A DNA stretch of 64,000 nucleotides from Acidimicrobiaceae bacterium (GCA_947450115.1 CANFUE010000001.1:124001-188000); one strand, 5' to 3'. Shown: positions 1 to 9,204, counted from the first letter of the stretch. Made by a program: numbers and translations. Notes: a model not told the origin generated them from the sequence alone.

Positions 1-1300
1 CACGAATAGGTGCTTGCACTTTTCCGAGTTTCAAACCGTGCTTTTCGCCCACCTGTTCAATCACTGCTTTCAACGCATCGTGATTCCACTCTGCAGTTGC
101 ATAAGCAGCCGTTGTTTCACTGAGCACAGCACTCGCCCACTCATCTTTTGTTGCCTTTGCCCAAGAGGCATCGTCAATTGCGGGTTCATCGAGAAAGAAG
201 AAGTCGACCATTGCCGGAACTTCAGTGAGTGCAGTGACACGTGTTTGCACAAGTTCTGCCATCCCACGGAAAATATCTTGTTTGAAATTACCTGCGGGCC
301 ACGGCATGGTTTCACCGGTGAGGAATGGTTCACATTCGGCAATGAAAACTTCGAGTGGCATTTTACGAATGTATTCACCGTTGAATGCCTGCAATTTTTG
401 AATATCAAAGAATGCCGGTGAATGGTTCACATCTTCCAAGCGGAATGTGTCAACAATGTGCTGCCAAGGAACAATTTCGGTATCGCCAGCAGGTGCCCAA
501 CCCAAGGTCATGAGGTAGTTCACCATTGCGTCGGGAAGAATGCCTTCTTCGCGATATTGCTCAACTGCAACTTTGTCGCGGCGCTTCGACAACTTCTTGC
601 GTTGCTCATTTACCAGCACAGGAACATGTGCCCATGTAGGCGGTGCAACATTGAGCGCATTCCAAATCATTTGTTGCTTCGGAGTGTTTGGTAAGTGTTC
701 TTCTGCACGCACCACATGCGTGATGTTCATGATTTGGTCGTCAACTACGTTCGCGAGAAGGAACATTGGTGTTCCATTTCCGCGCAAGAGCACGAAGTCT
801 TCGATGGTGGCATTGTCGAATTTCACTTCGCCACGCACGAGGTCGTGCACCACTGTTTCACCGCCAGGAACTCGGAATCGCAGCACACGGCCCGGGCCAG
901 GCTCTAACCCACGGTCGCGGCTATAGCCGTCGTACCCCGGCTTGCCCGATGCTTTGGCGCGTTCTTGCACTTGTTCACCGGTGAGGTCGCAGAAATACGC
1001 CTTACCTTCTGCATGAAGCTTCATAGCCGCATCAATATGTGCCTGCGCATTTGCCGACTGGAAGTACGGCCCTTCAAATTGAGGGTGATCGTTGTTGATG
1101 CCAAGCCACGCGAGTGCGTCAATAATTCCTTGGGTCCACTGCGGTTCGTTACGCGACTCGTCGGTGTCTTCAATGCGCAAGACGAAGGTGCCGCCTTCGC
1201 GCAACGTGAGTGCCCAGTTGTACAGAGCGGTGCGGGCACCACCCACGTGGAAAAAGCCGGTGGGTGATGGAGCGAAGCGGTAGCGAGGAGTGGTTGTCAT
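1..1300 (-). CDS. gltX: Glutamyl-tRNA synthetase, C-terminus cut by window edge
   Basis: Charges tRNA-Glu (or tRNA-Glu and tRNA-Gln) with glutamate in the cytoplasm. Read from the ATG at 1300, the protein opens with the class I signature APSPTGFFHVGG near residues 10-21, where HVGG is the HIGH motif, followed by ALYNW and LRIEDTD. The second ATP-binding motif appears as KLSKR at about residues 236-240. About 433 codons are present; bacterial GltX is usually 470-490 residues, so only the end of the anticodon-binding region lies outside the window. It is the last visible gene of a minus-strand group with DUF2237, lysA and argS. An ordinary housekeeping gene; the function is secure. Discriminating versus non-discriminating specificity cannot be told from sequence alone. 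Confidence 0.95.
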   Translation of the reverse strand, partial: MTTTPRYRFAPSPTGFFHVGGARTALYNWALTLREGGTFVLRIEDTDESRNEPQWTQGIIDALAWLGINNDHPQFEGPYFQSANAQAHIDAAMKLHAEGKAYFCDLTGEQVQERAKASGKPGYDGYSRDRGLEPGPGRVLRFRVPGGETVVHDLVRGEVKFDNATIEDFVLLRGNGTPMFLLANVVDDQIMNITHVVRAEEHLPNTPKQQMIWNALNVAPPTWAHVPVLVNEQRKKLSKRRDKVAVEQYREEGILPDAMVNYLMTLGWAPAGDTEIVPWQHIVDTFRLEDVNHSPAFFDIQKLQAFNGEYIRKMPLEVFIAECEPFLTGETMPWPAGNFKQDIFRGMAELVQTRVTALTEVPAMVDFFFLDEPAIDDASWAKATKDEWASAVLSETTAAYATAEWNHDALKAVIEQVGEKHGLKLGKVQAPIR

Positions 1301-1340
1301 GACCCTTGCAGATTACCGACCCCACCCCACCAAGAGTTGT

Positions 1341-1703
1341 TTAGAGCGCGAACTTTTGGAGGTCACTCAGTTCGACGAACTCCAAAGTGTGTAAATGCGT
1401 GGCGTGCAAGTTCACCTGTGGTGCATGACCCGCTTCAAAAGCTTCTTGCCAACGCATGGCACACAAGCACCAGTGATCGCCAGCCTTCAAACCTGCAAAT
1501 CCGTATTGCGGCATTGGCGTTGATAAGTCGTTGCCTGCCGCTTTGGAGAATGCAAGAAACTCATCGGTCATGACGGCGCATACTGTGTGCACACCATGGT
1601 CGTCGCCGCCTGTTTCACAGCAGCCCGTGCGGTAAAAACCAGTCATTGGATCGGTGCAACATGTTGCAATGGGTTCACCAAAAACGTTCGGCTGAGTTGT
1701 CAT
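1341..1703 (-). CDS. DUF2237 family protein
   Basis: A 120-residue soluble protein of the DUF2237 family, function unknown. The family is recognised from TDPMTGFYRTGCC near residues 17-29, HTVCAVMTDEFL, STPMPQYGFAGLKAGD and the WCLCAMRWQEAF segment, which together cover most of the protein. Several cysteines (a CC pair, GCC, and WCLC) are conserved in the family as I remember it and could bind a metal, but this is not established. It has no signal peptide or membrane segment. It lies 35 bp downstream of lysA and 40 bp upstream of gltX on the same strand, so it may be cotranscribed with them. Length matches the family. Confidence 0.85.
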   Translation of the reverse strand: MTTQPNVFGEPIATCCTDPMTGFYRTGCCETGGDDHGVHTVCAVMTDEFLAFSKAAGNDLSTPMPQYGFAGLKAGDHWCLCAMRWQEAFEAGHAPQVNLHATHLHTLEFVELSDLQKFAL

Positions 1704-1738
1704 GCAATATGTCTAGCGTGAAACGGCGCCGAGAACAC

Positions 1739-3013
1739 TCAGGAGGGGTTGAGGGTGAGGAGATCTTCGTAGGTTTCGCGGCGGCGCACCACGCGGGCTT
1801 GGCCATCTTTCACAAAAATGACCGCAGGCTTGGTGACCATGTTGTAGTTCGAGGCCATGGAGTAGCCATAAGCGCCAGTAACCGGAGTAGCGAGCAAGCT
1901 GCCCACTTTAAGCTCAGCAGGAACCTGTGCCTCTTCAATCACAATGTCGCCACTTTCGCAATGCTTGCCAACAACGCGCACGCTGCGCGGCCGCAGAGCA
2001 CTGGGCAATGTTGGCATGAAGGCTTCATAGCCACTGCCGTACATCATGGGGCGAGGGTTGTCGCTCATGCCTCCATCAACTGCAACGTATGAACGCACAC
2101 CAGGAATATCTTTTTGCGTACCTACGGTGTACACCGTGATTGCTGATGACGCCACAATGGCTCGACCCGGCTCAACACGCACAACAACATCTTTCGGCAG
2201 CGACGCAGTTGCACGACGCACCACGGTTCCCCATTGCTCCATGGTTGGCGCGTGTTCGCTTGCCACATAGGCAACACCTAAACCGCCGCCCACGGTGAGA
2301 TCACTCAAGCCGAGCGGCGCAAAGAAACTCACCATCACGTCAATTGCTTTACCCAAGTGCTCAATGTCGAGCACGTTGGAACCAATGTGGAAGTGCAAGC
2401 CAATGAGGTTGAGACGTGACGACCTGCGCAACGTTTCTACTGCTCGCATGGCGTCGCCATTGCCCATGTTGAAACCAAACTTGGAATCGTCTTGCCCCGT
2501 GGAGACGAATTCATGCGTGTGGGCGTGCACGCCAGGTGTCACGCGAATTTGCACATTGACTTGCGCGCCAAGAAAGCCGGCAACATGCTCGAGGCGCTCG
2601 AGTTCATCGAAGCTATCAACAACAATGTGGTGCACACCTTCACGAATGGCGTAATGCAATTCATCAGACGACTTGTTGTTGCCGTGCAATACACAGCGAT
2701 TGGCAGGCACTCCAGCACTTAAGGCAACAAAGAGTTCTCCACCTGTTGCCACGTCGAGCATCAGGCCTTCTTCGTGCACCAGTTTTGCCATTTCAGTGCA
2801 CAGGAACGCTTTGGTGGCATACACCACATTTCCTGCACCGAAAGATTCACTGGCTTCACGGCATCGGTTACGAATGTGTTGCTCGTCGTAAATAAATAGT
2901 GGTGTGCCAAATTGTGCGGCAAGACTCGACACCAAGCATCCGCCAATGGAGAGTTCTCCTGCAGGCTCAATGAGGGCTGTGTCGGGGAGTAGACGAAGTT
3001 CTATGGGGTCCAT
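1739..3013 (-). CDS. lysA: Diaminopimelate decarboxylase
   Basis: Converts meso-diaminopimelate to L-lysine and CO2, the last step of lysine synthesis, using PLP. The protein is 424 residues, normal for the family. The PLP lysine is in VVYATKAF (K68). The HIGSN segment, the glycine-rich GGGLG, EPGRAIV and the active-site cysteine in HCESGD are all present, giving the fold-type III barrel plus C-terminal beta domain of LysA. The ATG lies 2 bp downstream of the argS stop codon, so the two are almost certainly translationally coupled. An argS-lysA pair is common in Actinobacteria. Nothing is missing or truncated. Confidence 0.95.
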   Translation of the reverse strand: MDPIELRLLPDTALIEPAGELSIGGCLVSSLAAQFGTPLFIYDEQHIRNRCREASESFGAGNVVYATKAFLCTEMAKLVHEEGLMLDVATGGELFVALSAGVPANRCVLHGNNKSSDELHYAIREGVHHIVVDSFDELERLEHVAGFLGAQVNVQIRVTPGVHAHTHEFVSTGQDDSKFGFNMGNGDAMRAVETLRRSSRLNLIGLHFHIGSNVLDIEHLGKAIDVMVSFFAPLGLSDLTVGGGLGVAYVASEHAPTMEQWGTVVRRATASLPKDVVVRVEPGRAIVASSAITVYTVGTQKDIPGVRSYVAVDGGMSDNPRPMMYGSGYEAFMPTLPSALRPRSVRVVGKHCESGDIVIEEAQVPAELKVGSLLATPVTGAYGYSMASNYNMVTKPAVIFVKDGQARVVRRRETYEDLLTLNPS

Positions 3014-3015
3014 TG

Positions 3016-4746
3016 CTACATCGCTTCCGGTGCTTCAATACCCAATAAATCTAGACCACGGTGCAACACACGTGCAGTTGCGTCGCACAGCGCAAGGCGC
3101 TCGGTACGTTGCGGTTCGTCAGATTTCAACACAGGACAATTCTCGTAGAAGCCGGTGAAAACCGTGGCGAGTTCATACAAATAAGTACACATGCGGTGCG
3201 GGCTGGCCTTCGCCAAAGAGTCCCATACCACTGCATCGAACTGCAAGAGAGTGAGTGCGAGAGCTTTTTCTTGTGGCTCACCGAGCGTCGCAGCAACACC
3301 TTGTACAGATGCACGATCAATATCGGCACGACGAAAGATGCTGCAAATACGAGCGTGTGCATATTGCAAGTACGGCGCGGTGTTGCCATCGAACGACAAC
3401 ATGCGGTCCCAGTCAAAGATGTAGTCCTTAATGCGATCGGTGGAAAGGTCGGCGTATTTCACTGCGCCAATGCCAATCATGCGAGCAACGTTTGCTCGCT
3501 CACTTGCCGACAGCGCTGGGTTCTTTTCTTCCACTGCACGCGATGCTCGCTCTACTGCTTCTTCCAGCAATGCCGACAGCTTTACAGATTCACCACTGCG
3601 GCTCTTCAACATTTTCTTGTCGGCACCCAGCACATTGCCGAAAGATACGTGCTGCATTTCTACATTCGCCGGCAACCAACCAGCTTTCTTTGCTGCAGCT
3701 TCCACCATTTGCAAGTGCTGGGCTTGCGGAGCACCCACCACGTACCACATCTTTTGTGCACCAATACGTTCCACACGGTCAATAACGCACGCAAGGTCGG
3801 TGGTGGCGTAGTTATAACCACCATCGCCTTTACGAATGATGAGTGGCAGCGGTTCGTTGTCGCGATTGGTGAACCCATCGAGGTACATCACATCGGCGCC
3901 ATCGCTTTGTTCAAGCGCACCAGACACCCGCAAACGCTCCACCAATTGTGGCAGCAAATTGTTATATGCGCTTTCCCCCATGAGATCTGAGTCTTCGAGC
4001 AATACCCCAAGAGTGCGATACACGCGGTTGAAGTACTTCGTGCTCTCACCCACCAATACATTCCACATGCGCAGCGTTTCAGCGTCACCGGCCTGCAGCG
4101 CAACAACTCGCAAGCGTGCACGTTCCTTGAAAGCATCATCGGCTTCAAACTTTTGACGTGCGACTTTGTAGAACGAGTCGAGGTCGCCAACAGAAAATGC
4201 CTCTGCTGCTTGGTCTTCACCTAGGTCAATAAGATGTTCTATGAGCATTCCAAAGGGAGTGCCCCAGTCGCCAATATGGTTTTCACGCACCGTGGTGTAG
4301 CCCACAAAATTCAGCATGCGCACCAGTGCATCGCCAATTACCGTTGAACGCAAATGGCCTACGTGCATTTCTTTTGCAACGTTCGGCGCAGAATAGTCAA
4401 CAACAACGGTTTCTTTGCCCTCAATGCTGCGCACACCAAGAGCGCTTGAGCTTGTCATTGTTGCAAGTTCACGTTCGAGAAATGCACGACTAAAAACAAC
4501 ATTGATAAACCCAGGGCCAGCTACTTCTGTGCTTTCACACATGTCGCTCACATCACCAAGAAGAGCCAACACCTCAGTTGCCACATCACGTGGAACTTTG
4601 CCAGTTGCTTTTGCAACTGCAAGCGCACCATTGACCTGCGCATCGGCACGGTCGCTCGCACGCACCACAGGGTCGGCGGGTGCGCCAGCAACAGAAGTGA
4701 ATGCGGGCCGGAAACGATCGGCAAGGAGGGAAAGAGGATCAGACAT
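3016..4746 (-). CDS. argS: Arginyl-tRNA synthetase
   Basis: Class I synthetase charging tRNA-Arg. I take the ATG at 4746, giving 576 residues that begin MSDPLSLLADRF; an in-frame ATG eight codons upstream (4770) is possible but adds only a non-conserved stretch. The N-terminal additional domain is followed by SAPNVAKEMHVGHLRS, where HVGH is the HIGH motif. A MLKSRSG segment stands in for KMSKS, and the DALR anticodon-binding domain at the C-terminus includes QYAHARICSIFRRA. It is the first gene of the argS-lysA pair. A long open frame on the opposite strand (3061-3990) is a codon-usage shadow. Confidence 0.95.
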   Translation of the reverse strand: MSDPLSLLADRFRPAFTSVAGAPADPVVRASDRADAQVNGALAVAKATGKVPRDVATEVLALLGDVSDMCESTEVAGPGFINVVFSRAFLERELATMTSSSALGVRSIEGKETVVVDYSAPNVAKEMHVGHLRSTVIGDALVRMLNFVGYTTVRENHIGDWGTPFGMLIEHLIDLGEDQAAEAFSVGDLDSFYKVARQKFEADDAFKERARLRVVALQAGDAETLRMWNVLVGESTKYFNRVYRTLGVLLEDSDLMGESAYNNLLPQLVERLRVSGALEQSDGADVMYLDGFTNRDNEPLPLIIRKGDGGYNYATTDLACVIDRVERIGAQKMWYVVGAPQAQHLQMVEAAAKKAGWLPANVEMQHVSFGNVLGADKKMLKSRSGESVKLSALLEEAVERASRAVEEKNPALSASERANVARMIGIGAVKYADLSTDRIKDYIFDWDRMLSFDGNTAPYLQYAHARICSIFRRADIDRASVQGVAATLGEPQEKALALTLLQFDAVVWDSLAKASPHRMCTYLYELATVFTGFYENCPVLKSDEPQRTERLALCDATARVLHRGLDLLGIEAPEAM

Positions 4747-4852
4747 GACCTTGCCATTGTTGCCGACCACGAGCCGAAAACACGGATCTTTATAAAGTCT
4801 TGACCAATGCCACTAGCCTGCAGTGGCTGGAACGGAATCATTTTCTGTCCTA

Positions 4853-4924
4853 GCCCTCGTAGCTCAGGGGATAGAGCGTCGGCCTCCGGAGCCGTAGGCG
4901 CAGGTTCGAATCCTGCCGAGGGCA
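4853..4924 (+). tRNA. tRNA-Arg (anticodon CCG)
   Basis: A 72-nt cloverleaf. The acceptor arm GCCCTCG at 4853-4859 pairs with CGAGGGC at 4917-4923, followed by discriminator A4924. The D arm has GCTC...GAGC, the anticodon loop reads CTCCGGA with anticodon CCG, and the T arm has GCAGG TTCGAAT CCTGC. CCA is not encoded. The first anticodon-stem pair is a T-T mismatch; the rest pairs well. It decodes CGG. The next gene (tspO) starts 3 nt after the tRNA 3' end. Confidence 0.95.
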
Positions 4925-4927
4925 CTC

Positions 4928-5425
4928 ATGACTATGAGCCGAATAGCTGTTGGCATTCTTGGCACAGCCATCATTGCAATTTACGCAGTCAGTTCTGGTC
5001 GCTTGGTCGCCACAGATACGCAGTGGTATCGCTCGCTGACAAAACCGGCGTGGCAACCACCCAGCATCGTTATTGGTCTCATCTGGCCCTATAACTTCGC
5101 AATGCTGACTACTGCATCCTGGGTAGTCGCCAATCGCCTCTCAAACACTCACCATCTGGTCTGGTTGGCGTCGCTCACACTGAGCGTCTTGGCCGCTCTC
5201 CTGTGGGCGTGGTTATTTTTTCACCAACATGCCTTAGTTGCAGCAGGGGTCGCACTCGTGTTCGCAACATTGTTTGCCGTCCCGCTTCTCGTCATCTCGT
5301 TTAACGCGTCTCCCGTGCTCGGCTTTGCGTTCGTGCCATATCAACTCTGGTTAGTTCTTGCCACGTCTCTTGCCTTTGGTTACTCCGCCGCATACCCCAC
5401 TGCGCACATATGCCACACTGAGTAA
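4928..5425 (+). CDS. tspO: TspO/MBR family membrane protein
   Basis: A 165-residue integral membrane protein with about five hydrophobic helices, matching the TspO/MBR (peripheral benzodiazepine receptor-like) family. The signature WYRSLTKPAWQPP follows the first helix, then GLIWPYNFAML, and near the end the PYQLWLVLATSLAFGYSAA segment corresponds to the usual PYLLW...FAxxLN region. Bacterial TspO proteins bind porphyrins and haem-like ligands and are linked to tetrapyrrole and stress responses. The start ATG is only 3 nt past the tRNA-Arg 3' end, so the message is probably produced from, or overlaps, the tRNA transcript; a second ATG lies two codons in. The neighbouring P450 is a haem enzyme, but a functional link is speculative. 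Confidence 0.8.
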   Translation: MTMSRIAVGILGTAIIAIYAVSSGRLVATDTQWYRSLTKPAWQPPSIVIGLIWPYNFAMLTTASWVVANRLSNTHHLVWLASLTLSVLAALLWAWLFFHQHALVAAGVALVFATLFAVPLLVISFNASPVLGFAFVPYQLWLVLATSLAFGYSAAYPTAHICHTE

Positions 5426-5456
5426 ACAACGGCGAACGCATTCACGGGGGTGGACA

Positions 5457-6671
5457 ATGACGAACGACAACTTGACAGCTAACTCTGCACAATGCCCGTA
5501 TAGCCCACTCGACCCCGATGTACTTGCCGACCCCTTCCCCGCTTACGCGCAACTGCGCAGCGAGTGCCCCGTGCACAACACCAACATGGGCGGCCGTGAA
5601 TTTCTCACGGTGGCGAATCGCGCCGATGTGCACAGCATTCTCACAAGCCCCAATGAATGGGTGAACCGCTACGGCGCCGGCATCGCCTATTCCGGCGTTG
5701 ATGGCCGTGGCAACCTTCAACATTTCGATCAACCAGAGCACACCAAGCGCCGGGTGTTGATGCGCAATGAGTTCAACCCCATTGAAGTAAAAAAACTTGC
5801 CGACGATGCCGTGCGTGTGGCCAACGAACTTGCTCGCGATATGGCCGCCAACGGAAACACTGCAGAACTTCACGATGCCTTTGCGTGCCCCATGCCCATT
5901 TTAGGTTTCATCGACCTCATGGGTGTTCCCGCCGAAGATCGCACACTCATCAAAAACTGGGCTGACCAGTTAGTGCTTGGCTTGTCCGACCCACCAGCAG
6001 CAGTGAAGCCCACGGAAGAAATTAAGCAGTACATCAATGCTGCAGTTTCACAACGTCGGCGTGTTGCCGATGCAGGTGGCTCACCCACACCAGGACTACT
6101 TACTGAATATTCGTTGCGCACAATTGATGGCGAACGCATTCCTCTTATTGAGATGGAGGCAATGGTATTGCAGCTCTTAGTTGCAGGGCATGAAACCACC
6201 ACGTCGCTCATTACAAACCTCATGTGGCGCTTACTTGAAGTTCCTTCACGTTGGCAGCGTATTGTGAATGACTTTTCTCTTATCCCTAACGCCATTGAAG
6301 AGAGTTTGCGCTACGACCCACCCGTACTAGGCCTCTTTCGCACGAATGAAAACCCTGCGGTGCTTAATGGCGTCGATATTCCTGAGAAGACAAAAGTAAT
6401 GGTGATGTATGCCTCGGCAAACCGTGACCCTGAAGCTTTCCCGAACCCCGATGAATTCGATATTGACCGCGACCCCATGCAATTGAAACGCCACTACGGC
6501 TTTGGCTGGGGCATTCACCACTGCTTGGGTGCACCCATTGCACGCCAAACTGCACGTATTGCCGTAGAAACTTTGGCAACACATTTCCCCACCATGCAAC
6601 TTGCAGGCCCCACCGAGCGTTTAGGTGCAGCAATTCTGTGGGGCAGGCGCACACTTCCTGTGCAGTGGTAA
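5457..6671 (+). CDS. Cytochrome P450
   Basis: A soluble bacterial P450 monooxygenase of 404 residues, substrate unknown. The I-helix motif AGHETTTS, the K-helix ExxR in EESLRYDPP, and the haem loop FGWGIHHCLGAP with the cysteine ligand are all intact. I chose the ATG at 5457 because it is preceded by a G-rich ribosome-binding stretch (CACGGGGGTGG) and gives the normal N-terminus. The open frame continues upstream to 5358, but that would overlap tspO with non-conserved sequence. No ferredoxin or reductase gene lies next to it, so redox partners must be encoded elsewhere. The general fold resembles actinobacterial steroid or fatty-acid P450s, but assignment to a CYP family would be guesswork. 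Confidence 0.92.
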   Translation: MTNDNLTANSAQCPYSPLDPDVLADPFPAYAQLRSECPVHNTNMGGREFLTVANRADVHSILTSPNEWVNRYGAGIAYSGVDGRGNLQHFDQPEHTKRRVLMRNEFNPIEVKKLADDAVRVANELARDMAANGNTAELHDAFACPMPILGFIDLMGVPAEDRTLIKNWADQLVLGLSDPPAAVKPTEEIKQYINAAVSQRRRVADAGGSPTPGLLTEYSLRTIDGERIPLIEMEAMVLQLLVAGHETTTSLITNLMWRLLEVPSRWQRIVNDFSLIPNAIEESLRYDPPVLGLFRTNENPAVLNGVDIPEKTKVMVMYASANRDPEAFPNPDEFDIDRDPMQLKRHYGFGWGIHHCLGAPIARQTARIAVETLATHFPTMQLAGPTERLGAAILWGRRTLPVQW

Positions 6672-6678
6672 GTCGCAA

Positions 6679-7395
6679 TTAGTGCGGCTGAGTAAACCCA
6701 AAACATTCGCGCAGCGCTGCATCGGTCAAAGCAGTAGCAGGCGAGCCCTGGGCCACCACGCGCTGCGCTAACAACATCACCATGTCAGCCGTGTCGGCGT
6801 CTGACAATTCATGCGTTGCCATAACAACAGCAACTCCACGGGCACGTTCTTGCGCAACCAACTCGGCAACTGCTTGGCGACCCAGCAGGTCGAGCCCTGC
6901 AGTGGGTTCATCGAGCAACAACACGTCGGCGCGGCGTGCAAGTACTTGTGCCAAATGCGTGCGCTGTTGCTGACCACCGGAAAGATCTCGCAATGGTCGC
7001 GACTTGTAAGCAATAGCACCGGTGCGCTCCATCGACTCTTGCACAATGCGGTGATCTTCTGCACGAGCACGCCTGGTTAAACCCAAGTGCGCATAGCGCC
7101 CCATGGCAACAACGTCTTCCACGCGCAACGGCAAAGTGTGTGACGACACCGGATGCTGTGGAAGATAACCCACCAACGAATGTTGAGTGCCCGGCGCAGC
7201 ACCTAGAACATTGACGCTTCCCTTTTGCGCCGCAACAAGCCCAGCAAGCGTTTTCAACAAAGTTGATTTGCCCGAACCGTTGGTACCAATGAGCACCAAC
7301 AACTCACCTGGTTGTAAAGAAAAATTCAAGCCTTCAACAATGGGCCTGTGCCCATAGCCCACTGCAAGCCCTGTTGCTTCAATACGTGCACTCAT
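6679..7395 (-). CDS. znuC: Zinc/manganese-type ABC transporter, ATP-binding protein
   Basis: The 238-residue ATPase of a cluster-9 metal importer. Walker A is GTNGSGKSTLL near residues 37-47, the ABC signature is DLSGGQQQR, and Walker B is VLLLDEPTAGLD followed by the ATHEL switch histidine. The start overlaps the end of the permease gene by 4 bp, so the two are translationally coupled, and it is the last gene of the znuA-znuB-znuC order on this strand. Specificity for zinc rather than manganese rests on the Zur-like box upstream of znuA, not on this protein. The symbol marks family membership. Confidence 0.88.
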   Translation of the reverse strand: MSARIEATGLAVGYGHRPIVEGLNFSLQPGELLVLIGTNGSGKSTLLKTLAGLVAAQKGSVNVLGAAPGTQHSLVGYLPQHPVSSHTLPLRVEDVVAMGRYAHLGLTRRARAEDHRIVQESMERTGAIAYKSRPLRDLSGGQQQRTHLAQVLARRADVLLLDEPTAGLDLLGRQAVAELVAQERARGVAVVMATHELSDADTADMVMLLAQRVVAQGSPATALTDAALRECFGFTQPH

Positions 7396-8282
7396 GACAC
7401 GTGAACATGCCCGTGCATGTGGGGTTGGTCGTGGTCGTGATGAATATCTTTACGATGCGCTTGCCAGCGTTGTACTTCAACCACAACAGCACATGCGGTA
7501 AATTCAAGCACGGAACAAAAGACAATGCTTGCCCCGGCTGCAACATTGGCGTGGTAACTCACCAACAAGCCAACGTAAGTGGAGAAAATGCCCACAACAG
7601 CTGCAACCACCATCATGGTTCCAATGCGACGTGCGAAAAGTGCGCCCGTTGCAGCTGGCGCAATGAGCAGACCTAACACCAATAAGGTTCCCACCGTTTG
7701 AAAACTTGCAACAACAGTAAGTGCAACCATTGCCAACATGATGTTGTGGTATTTCTTCACCGAGAAACCCGAAGTTTCAGTGAGCCCGTCATCGACAGAC
7801 AACAACAAAAATGGCCGCCGACAGAACCATGCAATTGCGCACACTGCCACTAATGCAATGAATTGCCACACCAAGTCGGAGTTGCTCACGCCTAGCACTT
7901 CACCAAACAAAATATTGGTGAGATCACCAGCAAATGAACGCGAACGCGACTGGATGATGACGCCTAATGCCAACATGCCTACAAACAACAAGCCAATAGC
8001 CGTGTCTCCTGATAGCCGATACCGACGTGTCACCACGCTGACCCCCGACATCATCACGCCTGCACCAATTGCTGCTCCGAGAACACCAGAAAAACCAAAT
8101 AAAAAAGCTGCGGCGACACCGGGAACAACACCATGTGCCAAAGCATCACCAGCAAAGGCCAACCCGCGCAACACAACAAATGTTCCTGCTACTGCACAAA
8201 TGGCAGACACCAAAATGCCGGCGTACAGCGATTGGCGCAAGAACTCGTTGTCGAGAAATGGTCCAAAGAGAAAATGTGCCAC
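7392..8282 (-). CDS. znuB: Zinc/manganese-type ABC transporter, permease
   Basis: A 296-residue membrane permease of the ABC-3 family with eight or nine hydrophobic helices. Family-typical stretches include GLAFAGDALAHGVVPG and VGTLLVLGLLIAPAATGALF. The C-terminal tail is strikingly histidine-rich (HHDHDQPHMHGHVH), which suggests metal buffering or sensing on the cytoplasmic face and supports zinc as substrate. It starts with GTG at 8282, 18 bp after the znuA stop, and overlaps znuC by 4 bp. The tail is the one unusual feature; many znuB proteins lack it. Confidence 0.88.
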   Translation of the reverse strand: MAHFLFGPFLDNEFLRQSLYAGILVSAICAVAGTFVVLRGLAFAGDALAHGVVPGVAAAFLFGFSGVLGAAIGAGVMMSGVSVVTRRYRLSGDTAIGLLFVGMLALGVIIQSRSRSFAGDLTNILFGEVLGVSNSDLVWQFIALVAVCAIAWFCRRPFLLLSVDDGLTETSGFSVKKYHNIMLAMVALTVVASFQTVGTLLVLGLLIAPAATGALFARRIGTMMVVAAVVGIFSTYVGLLVSYHANVAAGASIVFCSVLEFTACAVVVEVQRWQAHRKDIHHDHDQPHMHGHVHVS

Positions 8283-8300
8283 AGCGCTAGTTCACCAGAT

Positions 8301-9194
8301 TCACTTCAAGCCAGTAGCGATACTGCTAGCTAGGTTCAACATCATTTCCTGATAGCCACCGCCATCGGGAACAACATGTGTTGACAACTCTTGCAACTTC
8401 ACGCCAAGTTCTTTACTTAACAATGCAGCTACAGCCGCTGGCGTACCCAATTCGGTAAAAATCACCTTCACCTTTTCCTGCTGAGCAAGTTTTTTCAAGG
8501 CCGCAAGATCACCAGCTGAGGCTTCTGCGGCTGTTGAAAAGCTAGGAACAACTGCGCCCACCACGGTGCAGCCATACCGCGCGGCAAAGTACTGCAACGA
8601 GTCGTGCCCCGTTACAAGCGTGCAACGACTAACACCAGAAAGAATTTTTACAATGCGAGCATTCACTGCGTGTAGATGAGTAACCACCTGTTGTTCTTTC
8701 TGAGAAAGATCAACTTTGAGTGCCTTTTCCACAGCTGCGCTTAAATCTGGGATCGCTTCAGCCAACGTTTCCGGGTCTAACCAAATATGTGGATCTTTCC
8801 CACCTTCACGAGATTCCGTTTGCGCAGTGATCGGCCGCAGACTGACATGTTCAGCTATGCGAAATACAGGAACTCCAGATTTCTCGACCTTGGCCAATGC
8901 ATCTTTTAAACCTTCTTCAAGATTCAGCCCATTCGACACAACGAATGTTGCGCCATGAAGTTTCTCGATATCTTTTGCTGACGGAGAAAAATCATGTTGA
9001 TCTTGACCATTGGGAATGACAACGGAAACTTTTGCTGCGGTGCCCACTAATTCCTGCACCACATCGCCTAGTGCGCTGTAGGTAACGACGATTGATGGAG
9101 TCGCATCAGACGATGACGACTGAGCAGAGGAACAACTCGCCATCACAAAGCTCAGCACCGCCAGAGGAACGAACCGAGAGCGCTGCAGCATCAT
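8301..9194 (-). CDS. znuA: Zinc/manganese-type ABC transporter, substrate-binding lipoprotein
   Basis: A cluster-9 (ZnuA/TroA-like) solute-binding protein. From the ATG at 9194 it has 297 residues and begins with a lipoprotein signal ending VMASCSS. A second ATG follows directly at 9191 and may be the true start if the mRNA is leaderless. Metal-ligand histidines sit in GQDQHDFSPSAKD, in KDPHIWLDPE and in VTGHDSLQYFAARYG, with an acidic residue in FTELGTPA. The histidine-rich loop of Gram-negative ZnuA is absent. An in-frame start exists at 9272, but it would lie upstream of the promoter and Zur-like site, so I reject it. First gene of the importer operon. Confidence 0.9.
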   Translation of the reverse strand: MMLQRSRFVPLAVLSFVMASCSSAQSSSSDATPSIVVTYSALGDVVQELVGTAAKVSVVIPNGQDQHDFSPSAKDIEKLHGATFVVSNGLNLEEGLKDALAKVEKSGVPVFRIAEHVSLRPITAQTESREGGKDPHIWLDPETLAEAIPDLSAAVEKALKVDLSQKEQQVVTHLHAVNARIVKILSGVSRCTLVTGHDSLQYFAARYGCTVVGAVVPSFSTAAEASAGDLAALKKLAQQEKVKVIFTELGTPAAVAALLSKELGVKLQELSTHVVPDGGGYQEMMLNLASSIATGLK

Positions 9195-9204
9195 TTCAAT
9201 ATAA

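Noticed and set aside
3061-3990. 309-codon open frame on the plus strand inside argS
   Set aside because: It lies fully antisense to a conserved synthetase gene, has no recognisable domain, and similar long antisense frames occur over many genes here because of codon bias.
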